Of a DNA stretch of 64,000 nucleotides, positions 1-10,724 are shown one piece after another. The stretch covers positions 570,754-634,753 of the forward strand of contig NW_020312012.1 of the NCBI RefSeq assembly GCF_003144115.1, given 5' to 3'. Position numbers and translations under genes: made by a program. This DNA comes from Tilletiopsis washingtonensis (taxonomy: Eukaryota > Basidiomycota > Exobasidiomycetes > Entylomatales). The notes beneath the pieces are model-generated. The model was not told the DNA's origin. It saw only the letters and a list, made by a program, of their open reading frames with translations, and made no database searches. The first letter of the stretch is position 1; every line of letters starts with the position of its first letter.

Positions 1-2255
1 TCGCTGGGCATGAGCACGTCGTGGGCGTCTCAGGTCGACGGGCGCTCGCACGTCGTGGTGCAGCTCGACGGCGCCACTGTGGGCTACGCCACGCCGTCGC
101 TGGCGCGCCACATGGCCACTGTGCTGCGGTTGTGGAAGACGGAGGGTCTCAACGATGTGCCGCTTGACCTCGAGATCGGCTTTGTGCCGACGAGCAAGGG
201 CGGCCAGTACCCGGGCCTGTACCTCTTCTCCGGCCGCTCGCGCATGATGCGCCCGGTGCGCCACCTCGCCAACAACCGGCTCGACATGGTGGGCCCCTTT
301 GAGCAGGTGTACCTCGACGTGGCATGCCTGCCCGACGAGATCGAGAAGGGCCTCTCGACGCACGCAGAGCTCAGCCCGACGAACGTGCTCAGTGTCATTG
401 CGAACCTGACGCCGTTCTCCGACTACAACCAGTCTCCGCGTAACATGTGAGTGTCGCTGCGCGCAGGCGCGTGAGCCGTTCGCTGACGCCGTCGCTCCTC
501 TACAGGTACCAGGTCCGTCGCGTGCCAGCGTCACGCATCCTCTGAGCGCCTTTGCTGACCCGCTTCCCTTCAGTGCCAGATGGGCAAGCAGACGATGGGC
601 ACACCCAGCACGGCGCTGAACCACCGCACGGACAACAAGCTGTACCGGATACAGAGCCCCCAGACGCCCGTCGTGCGTCCGGCGCTGCACAACCGCTACG
701 GCTTCGACGAGGCACCCAACGGCGCCAACGCCATCGTCGCCGTCATCTCGTACACCGGCTACGACATGGAGGACGCGATGATCCTGAACAAGAGCGCGCA
801 CGAGCGCGGCTTCGGCTACGGCACGATCTACAAGAGCGAGATCATCGACCTCAAGGACATCAAGGGCGCGACGTCGAGCAAGGCCGGCGCCGCGACGCTC
901 CATTTCGGCTTCGCCAACGACGTGCGGAGAGACCACCCGAACCGCGAGCTGCTGGACATTGACGGGCTGCCGTTCCCCGGCGCGCGCCTGAAGCAGGGCT
1001 CGCCGTTGGCGGCCTACTGGGACGAGACAACGGGGCGCACCGACTTCAAGAAGTACAAGGGCGACGAGGTGGCCTACGTCGACACGGTGCGCCTCATCGG
1101 CTCCGACACGGGCGACCACGAGCTGCAGAAGCTGCAGATCGTGCTGCGCGTGCCGCGCTCGCCCGTCATCGGCGACAAGTTCAGCTCGCGCCACGGCCAG
1201 AAGGGCGTGTGCAGTCAGAAGTGGCCCGCCGTCGACATGCCGTTCAGCGAGAGCGGCATGCAGCCGGACGTTATCATCAACCCGCACGCCTTTCCGTCGC
1301 GCATGACCATCGGCATGCTCATCGAGAGCATGGCGGGCAAGGCGGGCGCCATGCACGGCATCGCGCAGGACTCGACGCCGTTTACGTGAGTAGCGCAGGT
1401 GCTGCCCTGTTCGGAGCGTTGCTGACCCGCGTCGTGCAGCTTCTCGGAGGACGACACGCCGATCGAGTACTTTGGCGAGCAGCTGCGGCGAGCAGGCTAC
1501 AACCACGTCGGGCACGAGCCGATGTACTCGGGCATCACCGGGCAGGAGTTCCGCGCCGACATCTACCTCGGCGTCGTGTACTACCAGCGCCTGCGTCACA
1601 TGGTCAACGACAAGTTCCAGGTCCGCACGACGGGCCCGGTGCACCAGCTGACGCGGCAGCCGATCAAGGTGCGTCCCATGTTTCTCAGCTGGCGTGTCAG
1701 ACGCTGATCACGCTTCATCCACAGGGCCGCAAGCGCGCCGGTGGCATCCGTTTCGGCGAGATGGAGCGCGACGCGCTGCTCGCGCACGGCACGTCGTTCC
1801 TGCTGCAGGACCGCCTGATGAACTGCTCCGACTACTCGACGTCGTACGTGTGCCGGACATGCGGCTCGATCATCTCGCTCGGCTACGACGACGCGGCGCT
1901 GGCGGGCGTGCAGACCATCGACGCCAGCACGGGCGCCACGGCGGCGCCGGCGCAGCTCGGCCCCAACGGCGAGTACTGCCGCATCTGCCGTGCCGAGGAC
2001 GAGCTGCGGCGCGAGCAGGGCCAGGAGCCGCTCACGGGCCGCCGCATGGCCAAGGGCGGCCAGGTCGTGCGCCTTGGCCCGGAGAGCCTCATCAAGCGCG
2101 GCTCGGGCGGCCTCGATGTCATCGTGAGTATGGCGTGCTGTCTTGTGCATGTGCGATGCTCATCCGTGCTCTTCCAGGCCGTGCCATATGTGCTCAAGTA
2201 CCTCGCTGCGGAGCTCGCGTCCGCCGGCATGCGCATCTCGTTTGAGATCGCCTGA
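1..2255 (+). CDS. RPA135: RNA polymerase I second-largest subunit, 5'-truncated by the window edge
   Basis: Second-largest (beta-like) catalytic subunit of nucleolar Pol I, which makes the rRNA precursor. The reading frame is open from base 1, so the start lies outside the window. Exons are 1-446, 506-512, 574-1385, 1440-1668, 1725-2123 and 2178-2255; every junction keeps frame. The conserved block around [18 protein letters not shown], the [13 protein letters not shown] switch region, and the C-terminal zinc ribbon with two CxxC pairs (YVCRTCGS and EYCRICRA) identify the family. The stretch [20 protein letters not shown] is of the Pol I type rather than Rpb2. Exon 2 is only 7 nt long (g-tac-cag) and is needed to rebuild the conserved R-N-M-Y-Q-C-Q-M-G run. 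The gene is convergent with the next gene, with 96 bp between stop codons. Confidence 0.96.
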
Positions 2256-2351
2256 GCCAGTCTGCCCCTCATTATCTCGCTCCGCCCATCCCATGCTGCA
2301 TCCTCGCAATGTCATCGCTGTAATCATCTGTGGCATTGCAGTGCGCCTGCC

Positions 2352-3572
2352 TCAGAGCTTCGCCGGCGCGGCCTCGACACGAACGAGCGCCGAGCCGCCG
2401 CCGAGGCTCTTCTTGCCGCCCTTGACGCTCTGCTCGAACGCGACCTTGACGGTGCCGTCGGCCTGCTTGTCCGTCCACACCTGCGTGACGAGCGTGTCGC
2501 CGGGCATGACTGGGCTCGTGAAGCGCGCAGCGATGGACAGAAGCGACGTGACGGGCGCGTCGGCCTTGCCGTCCTGCGGGTTGACGCTGCGCAGCACGGC
2601 GCGTGCGGCGTGGCCGTCTGAGCGGGCAGGATGAGCATGTAGAAGTGCGGCTCGCAGCGACGGTACTCACAAGAGCAGAGGCCGTGCAGGATCGCACCGG
2701 GCAGGCCGCCGCGCTTGCCGATGCTCTCGTCGATGTGCAGGGGGTTGTAGTCGCCGCTCAGGCGGTACAGCGCCGCCTGTGTGAGGTGGTCAGCGGCTGC
2801 GCCATATCTGATGCCGCACCACACGCACCTGTGCCGGCGACGTCTTCTCCTCGAGCTCAAAGTCGGGCTTGCGCGCCGGCGGCTTGACGGCGGCCGGCTT
2901 CTCGACGATGAGCTTGCTGAAGCCCGTGCCCTGCGAGCCGCCGCGGTAGAATGCCGAGCCTGTGGGAAGTGAGCACATGCACGCGGCAGAAGCACACCGG
3001 GCGGCTCACCGATCATGATGGCGTGCGTGTGGCCCGTGGGGCTGACGAGGCGCACCTCGGTCTCGAGCACGAGGCCCTTGCCCTTCTCGGGCGCGTCGCG
3101 CACGCCGACGATGCGCTTGCGCAGCTTCCAGCCGGGCTCGGCGACGGGCGGGATGGGCGCCAGCACCTGGATCGACTGCTCGCCGTGCACTGCGTGGTCG
3201 TGTGAGCGGCATCACAGAGGGGCTGCGCGGCATACATCGCACGTATGCTGCCAGACATGTGTCGCCTCTACATGACCAGGCATGCGACTCACCGATGGTG
3301 TTGGGGTCCAGCTTCGGGAAGCCCGGCGTGGCGCTGCGCCCGCCCACCATGTCGGCGAAGACGTTGGTGTCGTTGCCGTCGCCCTTGAGGCCGAGCACGA
3401 GCGGGTAGGTGCCAACGGCGCGGAAGCCGCGCGTGCCCTCGTACACGTAGGCCAGGTCATCAGGCCCGGCGCCGATGCCGAGGGCGTAGAGGATGAGGTC
3501 GCGGCGGTTCCACGCCACGGGCTGCGGCGGCTCGGCGTGCCCGATGCAGAGGTTGAAGTCGACGGCGGCCAT
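2352..3572 (-). CDS. Peroxisomal 2-enoyl-CoA hydratase 2 (MaoC-like), stand-alone
   Basis: Hydrates trans-2-enoyl-CoA to (3R)-hydroxyacyl-CoA in peroxisomal beta-oxidation. Exons on the minus strand are 3572-3293, 3189-3010, 2959-2829, 2776-2671 and 2617-2352, giving about 320 residues. The C-terminal hotdog half carries the hydratase-2 signature [14 protein letters not shown] (Asp and His catalytic pair), and the N-terminal half is the substrate-binding hotdog with the VHGEQ motif. The last three residues are AKL, an accepted PTS1 peroxisome signal. In many fungi this activity is the C-terminal domain of the multifunctional Fox2 protein; here no dehydrogenase domain is attached. The start is the first Met after stop-free upstream sequence that lacks family similarity (MAAVDFN). 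Family assignment is secure; substrate range is not visible. Confidence 0.93.
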
Positions 3573-4460
3573 GTCTTCAGCGTGTGCGGGCGGGTAGAGG
3601 TGGAGGATGGGCTGTGTGCGAGGGATGGAGGAGCTGAAGAGCCGCGAGGAGGGTGCTGCGAGCGATGCTGGTGGAGCTGAGCGAAGGCAGAGCAGCGGCA
3701 CGCCCGCAGTACGGAGAGGCGGATGCCTACCCCGCGCCGCTCCGGCACATCCGGCCCGGCGCACAGACGCCCCAGCAGCCGGTCGCCCGGCCGCCTGCGC
3801 GCCGCACGCTCCTCGCCCGGCAGCCACACGTGCAGCGCTGGGCAGGCGCAGCTGCGGCAGGACGAGTGCTGGGTCCATCCGCCTCGCCGCGAGTACTGGA
3901 CTTGGGCGCAGCAGCGACATGGCGACAGCGGCAGATGGGGTGCGAGGAGAGCGGAGGCAGGAGCTGCGGGCGCCGCCGCGTGCCGAGAGATGCGCGGCGC
4001 GCGCGCGGCGGCGTTTTGCAGGGCTCGCGCTTTCTGTGCCGCCGCTGCATGCAGCGGGCGCTAGACGCAGCGCCGACGGCAGCAGCATCTCGCAGACCCA
4101 GATGGCAGCTGAGCATCACACGACCGGTCGAGTCAACGAGCCGCTGCAGCAGGTCATTGACCAGGTGGGACTATGGGAGACACGGCAGGATGGCGAGGAG
4201 CGAGAGTGGCGGCGCGCCGAGGCGTGGGAACAGAGACATGCGTGTCATTGTCGGCGACAGGGAGGCGTCGCGCATCGACGCAGAAGCGGAGCGGTCGGCT
4301 GGGGTACAGAGGGAGAGACTACTAAGTGAATGAAGAGGTAAGACGATTGCGAAAGTGAAGCGCAGCGGGTAGTGGCGGCAGAGAGCAAGCGGGACGGAGG
4401 CGATGCGGTGTGCGCCACCTCGGAGGCCCCCCGATGGCGACGGAGCATGCTGCTGGACGC
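3573..4460. other. Intergenic: hydratase promoter and 3' side of the cysteine-rich gene
   Basis: 888 bp between two minus-strand genes. It must hold the promoter of the hydratase gene and the 3' UTR of the cysteine-rich gene. Open frames here (for example 3607-4329 on the plus strand) show only Arg/Ala/Gly-rich composition expected from GC-rich non-coding DNA. I see no RNA gene or repeat. Confidence 0.5.
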
Positions 4461-5200
4461 TTAGTACAGCGTGCAGCGCTTGTTGCGGCAGTGCGACGTC
4501 TCGCACCCGACCGACTTGTAACAAACGTGTCCGACGGGCTTCTTGACGTCGCAGCGGCCGCGGCGGCAGTAGCCGGAGTCGCACTGGATCGACTGCGTGC
4601 ACGTCGTGCCGTCGGGCGCGTTGTCCTTGGCAGCGCAGCGCCGGTTGATGCAGAAACCACTCGAACAGCCCTGTGGCTTATAACATCTGGATCCGTCGGC
4701 CGCCTTGTCGGCGCACACGCGGTTCTGGCAGTAGCCGCTGGAGCACTGCACGCTCGCGTTGCAGCCGATGCCGTTCGTCGCCTCGCCCGGCGCGGCGACG
4801 CAGCGGTTGTTGCGGCAGAAGTTCGAGGCGCAGTTCTGAGCCTTGTAGCAGTAGCTCTGCAGCGCCTGCTTGTCGGCGCAGCGGTTGCGGTTGCAGTTGT
4901 CGCTGGCGCACTGCGACTGAGGCGGGAGAGACGCGTCAGGATGGAGTCTGGGCGACGCGCAGCCATGGGCGCACTCACGCTGGCCGTGCACTGCGAGTTG
5001 TTGGGCTGGCCCGGGGCCGCCGGCGTCGACGTCGACGAGGGGGCATTCTGGCGCTGCAGCAGCGTGGGCACGGGGCTCAGGAGCTGGCGCACGGCGAACT
5101 CGCCGCCCGAGCGGGCGAGGTTGGCCTGGGGCTGGGCGAGCTGCGCAAAGGCACCGAGGACGGGCAGAGCGAGCAGGAGGGCCGTGGAAGTGAAACGCAT
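4461..5200 (-). CDS. Secreted cysteine-rich protein with six four-cysteine repeats
   Basis: Two exons, 5200-4979 and 4916-4461, encode 225 residues. The N-terminus MRFTSTALLLALPVLGAFA is a clear signal peptide. A linker rich in Gln, Pro, Ser and Thr follows, then six consecutive units of pattern C-x5-C-x4-C-x4-C, 24 cysteines in all, ending four residues from the C-terminus. The units alternate in type: 1, 3 and 5 begin with C-T/N-x-S-x-Q-C, while 2, 4 and 6 begin with C-Y-K-x3-C, so the array looks like three copies of a two-unit block. The intron falls inside unit 1, between its first two cysteines. I do not recognise a named family; a secreted, disulfide-bonded cell-wall or host-interaction role is inference only. 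Confidence 0.88.
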
Positions 5201-5400
5201 CTTGAAGTGGTGTGAAGAGGTTGGAAGGGGATGAAGGAGATGGAGTGGTAGACTGGAACGAGGAGGGATGCTGATTGAGGATTGGGGGCAGCGCTGTCCG
5301 GCTTATGTATGGCGGCTGAGTGATCGCTCCTCTTCGCAATGTCCGTCCGATCGTACCACAGGCTGCCATAGCCGGGCTGCCATAGCCAGAGCAGACTGCC
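5201..5400 (-). promoter_or_regulatory. Upstream region of the cysteine-rich secreted gene
   Basis: Read on the minus strand, a TATA-like CATACATAAG lies about 105 bp before the start codon (5301-5310). Two direct copies of GGCTGCCATAGCC (5361-5373 and 5375-5387) lie about 160-185 bp upstream. The arrangement resembles a TATA element plus a doubled activator site. This is position-based inference; no factor is known. Confidence 0.3.
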
Positions 5401-8400
5401 ATGTCGCTTCGTGGACATTCGACGGATTCGGCCCTCTGGCATGTCGGGTGCGTCTGCTCGCGTGACCTCATCTTTGCTCCGCCCGGCGGCCTGCGAACCT
5501 ATGGATGCCGTGTCTCTCCCACGGCAGCAGCGCGAGGTGCGCTGCTCGGGGCAGAGACACGGGTCATCGGTCCGGACGGACTATCTTGGGGCCTGCTCGG
5601 GGGCGCTGATCAGCCGATCATACCGAGGCTGCTCATTCGATGCGGCAGCGCGGGAATGTCCAGCGCCGATGGAAGAATCTTGGCGCTCGAGCCACAGATG
5701 TGGGCCTGCTCTCGAGGAGGACCAACACGCTAGAAGCCGCATGGGCGGCCGCCAGCTCCTCTCGCAACTCGCATGCGGACGGTCGCTTGAAGCGGGCATG
5801 ATCAACGCCTCTGCGGTTCCCGCATCACTCGGCACTACCTCGAGCAGCTCGCTGAACAAGTGTGGCGTGAGATGCAGCGGGTGCGCCAGAGCAGTTGCCA
5901 GCAAGCGGCACCTCGCGGGCGCCTTGACGGGAAGGGCCGCTCGAGCAACTTGCTGATTGCGCCCCGTGTGGCGGCATGCGTTCATGGGTGTGCAGGGTCG
6001 CAGCACAGCGCTTGGGAGCCGGGAGCCGAGCAACACCGAGCGACAGGGTCGCTGTGCGTGACCAACACGATGTGTGTGCCACGGACGGCAGGGCATGAGC
6101 GTCGCACCTTCGGGCAGATCATGAGGGCAAACGGCCTACAGATCCCCACGCAGCGGAGGCTCGGGACGCTTGCAGCATGCCGGCGACAACGGAGTACGAG
6201 TGTAGGTGCCGTCTACGATTGCTTCCCGTTTGCACTCCGAAGGCCTGCTCGATGTGCTGCAGCTCCTCACACCTCATGCCTGGGTACTGCCCTCCGGGCT
6301 GTGTCCAGAGGGCAGCAAGCAGCCGGCCTTGGCGAGCTGACGGAGCAGAGATCCTTGGCCGAGACTGAGACGGCGCTGCTGCAGCGGCGCTCGCTCCGCC
6401 GATGCCTCCGCAGACCCTCCGTCAGATCCCAGATGCAGATGCGTGACGGTCTGTGCCCGCCCGGCATGTGGGTGCCACAGGACTCGTCGCTGATGTCCAG
6501 GCGCTGCAGGAGCAGGCGAATTGCTCGAAACTTGCAGGAGCGCGAGGTTGGAGCGTCGAGACGCGGAGGCAGCCCAGCCTCCGAGAATCTCGCAGCGCGG
6601 ATCAATCAATCGAATGTCACTAGCGCCAGGGCCCGTCCATCCCAGCCCACCCGCGGCCCTCTCCGGTCCGAGCACGCACACACGCCAGTCTGCTGATCGC
6701 CTGCGGCCCCTCGAGCAGCGATGACAAGGTGCAGGAGCGCCACATCCGGACCCCGGCGGCGCCTTTGAAAGATGTGCTCGTCAGCCGTGGCCAGAGCGCA
6801 GGTTGCCGCGGCTACGCGCAGCGCCCGCTGCCAAGAACGCCGCCGCACGCCCGCGCCTTGCTGCTGCCATCAAATGCTCGATTTGCACTCAGACATAGCT
6901 CAGAGGCTACAGCTGCAGGTGCAGCTGCAGCAGGTTGGCCGTCCGCTGCTCATGCAGGCTGCGCTCTGCCCGGCGCATGACCGCTGGCTGCTGTCACGCG
7001 ATCGACCGCGGGGCCAGGCCGCAAGACGCCCGAGGCGCGGCAGCAGCAGCGCAGGGCGGTGTGGAGCGCCGGCCCCGCCATGGGCGGAGGCAGAAAAGAA
7101 TGTGGCGAGCAGAGCAGGCGCAGGAGGAGCAGAGCAGCAGCAACATGCAATGACAGCCGCCGCTGGTGGCGTTGGGCCGTGTGCTCCGTGCGCATGGGTC
7201 CCGAACTCCCGACGCGCGCCGAGCGGGCGTGGAATGTTGGGAGCTGACTGCGGAGGAAAGGGAGCGAGCAAGAGCAATGGGAGCATCAGCATGCAGCGGC
7301 CCTGGCGGCGCTCGCAGCCGCCCGCATGGAGATGCCTGCGGCTGGTGCTGCACCCGTCCGAGCCGGATCAGCGCCAGAAGCCAGCTGCTTCCATGCTAGC
7401 GACGCCGGCGGCTCATGCGGGCTGCGTCTGCCAAGGGCCCGCCTGCGGCTGCCGCGGCTGCTGCCTGCTGTGTCTGCGGCTACAGGACGCCGTGCTCTGC
7501 CCGTTGACAGGCCATTACTTCCCAGGCTCGAGCTGCGTCGCCGCATGTGGCCGCTGGATGTACCGCCGGCGCCCGGCGCGCGTCAGGGTCGCGGGGAATA
7601 ATCGCGCGTCGATCGCGATCCAACAGACGATGTCGCAGCCGGCGCCGGCGCCGCGCTGCATCAGGTAGCACCGGAGATGGCCGCAGCGGTGCCGTCCCCG
7701 CGTGACCGCTGCGCCCGGCGAGTTCATGAGACAGCATCGTGCAGCGGGCGGTCGCGTTGCAGCGTGGAGCGGAGATGCTGCGCGCGACGGCGCAGCCACC
7801 GCCTGCCGCATGCCGAGCACCGCTGTCCAGCGGATCAGCCCCAAGAAATCGCGTTGACCCGCTCCGGCGTCCGCACCCGGCTGACGCTGCGGCATCTTGA
7901 TGCTTTGCAGCGCGTCAGCGTGCGACGATGCATCTGCCTGCGCTGCCTCCTCAGCTGCCCGGCACCTGCTGCTGCCTGTCCGAATTGCGTTTTCGGGGCT
8001 GAACAAGCCTGCAGCCACCTCTGCTCTCATGCCCCCGGCTACTGGCGCATGACAGCATCGTGCGGCAGCCGCCGCCGCACAGGCAGCAGGACGCAGGCCG
8101 CCGGTCCCGCACCTGCATCTGCACAGCGCCCGCCTTCTGGCGCGCCACCGGGCCTTGGCGCGCCGCGCTCGTCGCGTGACCCGGACCCCCTGAAATGCTG
8201 CACGGCACCTCGCTCTCACAGCGTCATCATCGCCAGCCAGGCCCCGCCTTGCGGCCAGATTGCAGCGCAATTCTCTGAGCATAGGACCACAGCAGGACCC
8301 TTTGGCAGTGCAGAGCACGACTGTCAGGGTACCCGGCTCTACGAGCTGCGGCTCGGTCCCGCGTCGGCTGCTGCACGCGCGCGCGCCGCTTCGCACGCCG

Positions 8401-8700
8401 GCGCCACAGTGCCTTCGCGATTCCTGCTGCCTGCACAGACGTCCTGCCTTGTCGAAGCAGCTATGATCAGCAGAAGGGCCACCCCTTCCTGCGTCTGGCT
8501 CGGACCTGCCGCCGTGCGGGCCCACTAGCAAGTTGCAGCCCTGGCGAGCTGCTCGCGGGCACCGATCTCTGCGGGACAAGTTCTGAGACTCACCGGGCAT
8601 CTGTGATCGCTCATGGGTGATGGCTTACGCATTATGAAGACCAAGAGGAGCTAGGAGATCTTGTCGCCACGTCTCGTACCACACAAAGCTGACTAATCTG
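5401..8700. other. Long gene-free stretch
   Basis: About 3.3 kb without a recognisable gene. Six-frame reading gives several 250-360 codon frames (for example 7515-8600 minus, 6772-7668 and 7677-8528 plus), but their translations are Arg/Ala/Cys/Ser-rich with no family motif. None joins through consensus introns into a plausible protein. The sequence is GC-rich and full of CTGC/GCAG words. No RNA gene, terminal inverted repeat or transposase fragment was seen. Confidence 0.5.
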
Positions 8701-8723
8701 CCCTTGAAAGTGGCGACAGCCGC

Positions 8724-8820
8724 CCGTCCCCCTCCGACATCCCTCATCTGCTCGCCCGCCACCTGCCTCTCCTCACCGGTTCCTCTCCCTTCGTACTTTC
8801 TCCAACCTCGGTAGCGCTTC
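8724..8820 (+). promoter_or_regulatory. Pyrimidine-rich leader before the nucleotide-sugar transporter
   Basis: A strongly C/T-biased tract sits directly upstream of the ATG at 8830. Such CT-rich leaders commonly mark the core promoter or 5' UTR of fungal genes, which supports the chosen start. The exact transcription start cannot be seen. Confidence 0.45.
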
Positions 8821-8829
8821 ACCTGCAAA

Positions 8830-9966
8830 ATGCCGGTCACTCTCTCGCAACTCTCGGTGCTGGGCACGCTCAGCTTGCAGAACGGCGCCCTTGCCTTCGT
8901 GCTGCATCGGAGCCGGCGTCCCGATGCTTCGGGCGGCGTGTACAGCACCAGCACCGCAGTCCTGCTCGCGGAGGTCGGCAAGGTCATCATCGCCCTTGTG
9001 GCGCTCAAGTTCTTCTCCTCCTCTACGAACACCGTCAAGGGCTACCAGGCGCTGCCGCAAGCGCCGCCGAGTCCGCGAGCCGAGAAGTACTTCGAGCACC
9101 AGTCCGACTCAGTCGCCGAGGTCGAAGCGCCCACAAAGAGTGCAAGCCGGACGCTCGCTCGCATGGCAGTGCCAGCGCTGCTCTACGTGTGCCAGAACCA
9201 CCTGCAGCTCATCGCCGTCTCCTACCTCGGTGAGGCGATCCGACCGCTCGACGTCGCTGTGCTATCCGCTGACTCTTCTGCAGACCCCGCCACCTTCCAG
9301 ATCCTTGCTCAGCTCAAGATCGCCGCAACTGCCCTCTTTGCGATGCTGCTGCAGGGCCGCAACTTCTCCTGCGCACAGCTCAGCGCCCTCGGGTGCCTCA
9401 TGCTTGGTGTCTTCGCCGTGCAAGCCAGTGTCGGTCGCGGTGCCTCCACCGCCTCCGCGGCGGAATGGGCTGCAGTTCTGCGCGGCGTCTCCGCTATCTT
9501 CGTGGCGACGCTGCTCTCGGGCTTCGCCGGCGTGTACCTGGAGGTCACGCTGAAGGACGCATCAAGCGACTTCTGGACGTGCAACCTGCAACTGGCGGCT
9601 CTCAGCCTCATTCCGGCTCTCGTGCCGGTCATCACGGACGCAGCATCGCAAGACACGTGGGCGCCTCTCGATCACTTTGGCGCATGGGCTTGGGCCGCAG
9701 TCACCATGTCGGTCGGCGGAGGTGAGTGCAAGCGCGACTGCCCTGCGTAGCTTCCATCGGCTGACACACACCCTCCGACAGGCCTCCTCGTGTCCTTTGC
9801 CATCAAGAAGGCCGACAGCGTCCTCAAGGGCTTCGCTACTAGCATCTCGGTCGTGCTCAGCGTCATCCTCAGCGTCGCCTTCCTGGGCTCGCAGATCGAT
9901 CTTCTGTTCTTCCTGGGCACTGCCTGCGTCTTGTGCAGCACCATCGCCTACAGCCGGGCGAGCTGA
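8830..9966 (+). CDS. Golgi nucleotide-sugar transporter (SLC35A / UDP-galactose transporter type)
   Basis: Multi-pass antiporter moving nucleotide sugars into the Golgi or ER lumen. Exons 8830-9229, 9284-9721 and 9782-9966 give about 322 residues with roughly eight to ten hydrophobic segments. Family marks include the N-terminal QNGALAFVLHRSR start, AVSYLDPATFQILAQLKI (rebuilt only after removing intron 1), and the C-terminal GGLLVSFAIKKADSVLKGFA block followed by TSISVVLS. UDP-galactose, UDP-GlcNAc and CMP-sialic acid carriers share these motifs, so the substrate is unsettled. Intron 1 is 54 nt, a multiple of three and free of stops, so an unspliced message would encode an 18-residue insertion. 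The gene faces the Stealth gene tail to tail. Confidence 0.93.
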
Positions 9967-10724
9967 TTGAGCGTTCTCCGGATCTCGTCATTCTGTCACC
10001 ATTGCCCTTGTCGCTCCCTTCGTGTATCTGCTCCCAGCTGAAAACATGCAATGAAGCCGGTCGAGCGCAGTCAGGCAAGTCGTGATGCATGAGCTGGCAG
10101 CCTTCTCACTGAGCCGTGCTCAAGTGCAGTAGAGCGAGACTCACACAGTGCATCTTTTGCTGCTGTGCTTCTGCCACGCTTCTTGACTCCGGCAGTGCCA
10201 CCAAGTGGAGTAGCGCGAGAGGATGCATCCTGCAAGGGCGGCCAAGGCTTGCGCATGATGCATCACTCCCGAGGCTGCGCTTCCGACACGGGACAGCCAT
10301 CGAGCGCAAGCTGAGTCCTCTCATGCGAATGACCCTTCTTTCAGCACGAAGGCTCGACCCATTCCGACGGCTGCCGCGGGCGCTCTGAGCGCCCATGCGA
10401 GTCCCGCCGGAAACACACAGGCTCGGCGCAAGCCACTGCTCGACCAGTGTACAGAGCAGAAATTGCCGATGGAGAGCCAGAAGCGCACAGCAACGACCTT
10501 TTCCGGCTGTGACGATCGCCACGAGTTGGGAGACAAGTCTTGTGCGAGCGTGTACTTTCCAGGGTACCGAACATCAAGACTGCGCTTCAGCGATATGAGC
10601 AACAGAGTTCCAAAGACTAATAGGTCGTGAAAGTGACATGCGTACAGAGAGAGGCCAAGGCAGGGCAACGGTGAGGTAACAGGGGCAGGGTGTAGAGAAG
10701 TAACGGAGCAACGCGTCAAGCTGC
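9967..10724. other. Intergenic between two convergent genes
   Basis: 758 bp between the transporter stop and the Stealth copy 1 stop. Both genes should terminate here. I see no coding potential, no clear polyadenylation signal beyond scattered short A/T runs, and no RNA gene. Confidence 0.45.

Noticed and set aside
3607-4333. Overlapping 240- and 226-codon plus-strand frames upstream of the hydratase
   Set aside because: Antisense to the hydratase promoter region, no motif, strongly Arg/Ala-rich.
5860-6696. 278-codon plus-strand frame in the large gap
   Set aside because: Composition only; no family similarity, no pyrimidine leader, no splice continuation.
7515-8600. 361-codon open frame on the minus strand in the large gap
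   Set aside because: Arg/Ala/Cys-rich translation with no motif, no leader signal, and equally long frames on the opposite strand; typical of GC-rich non-coding DNA.
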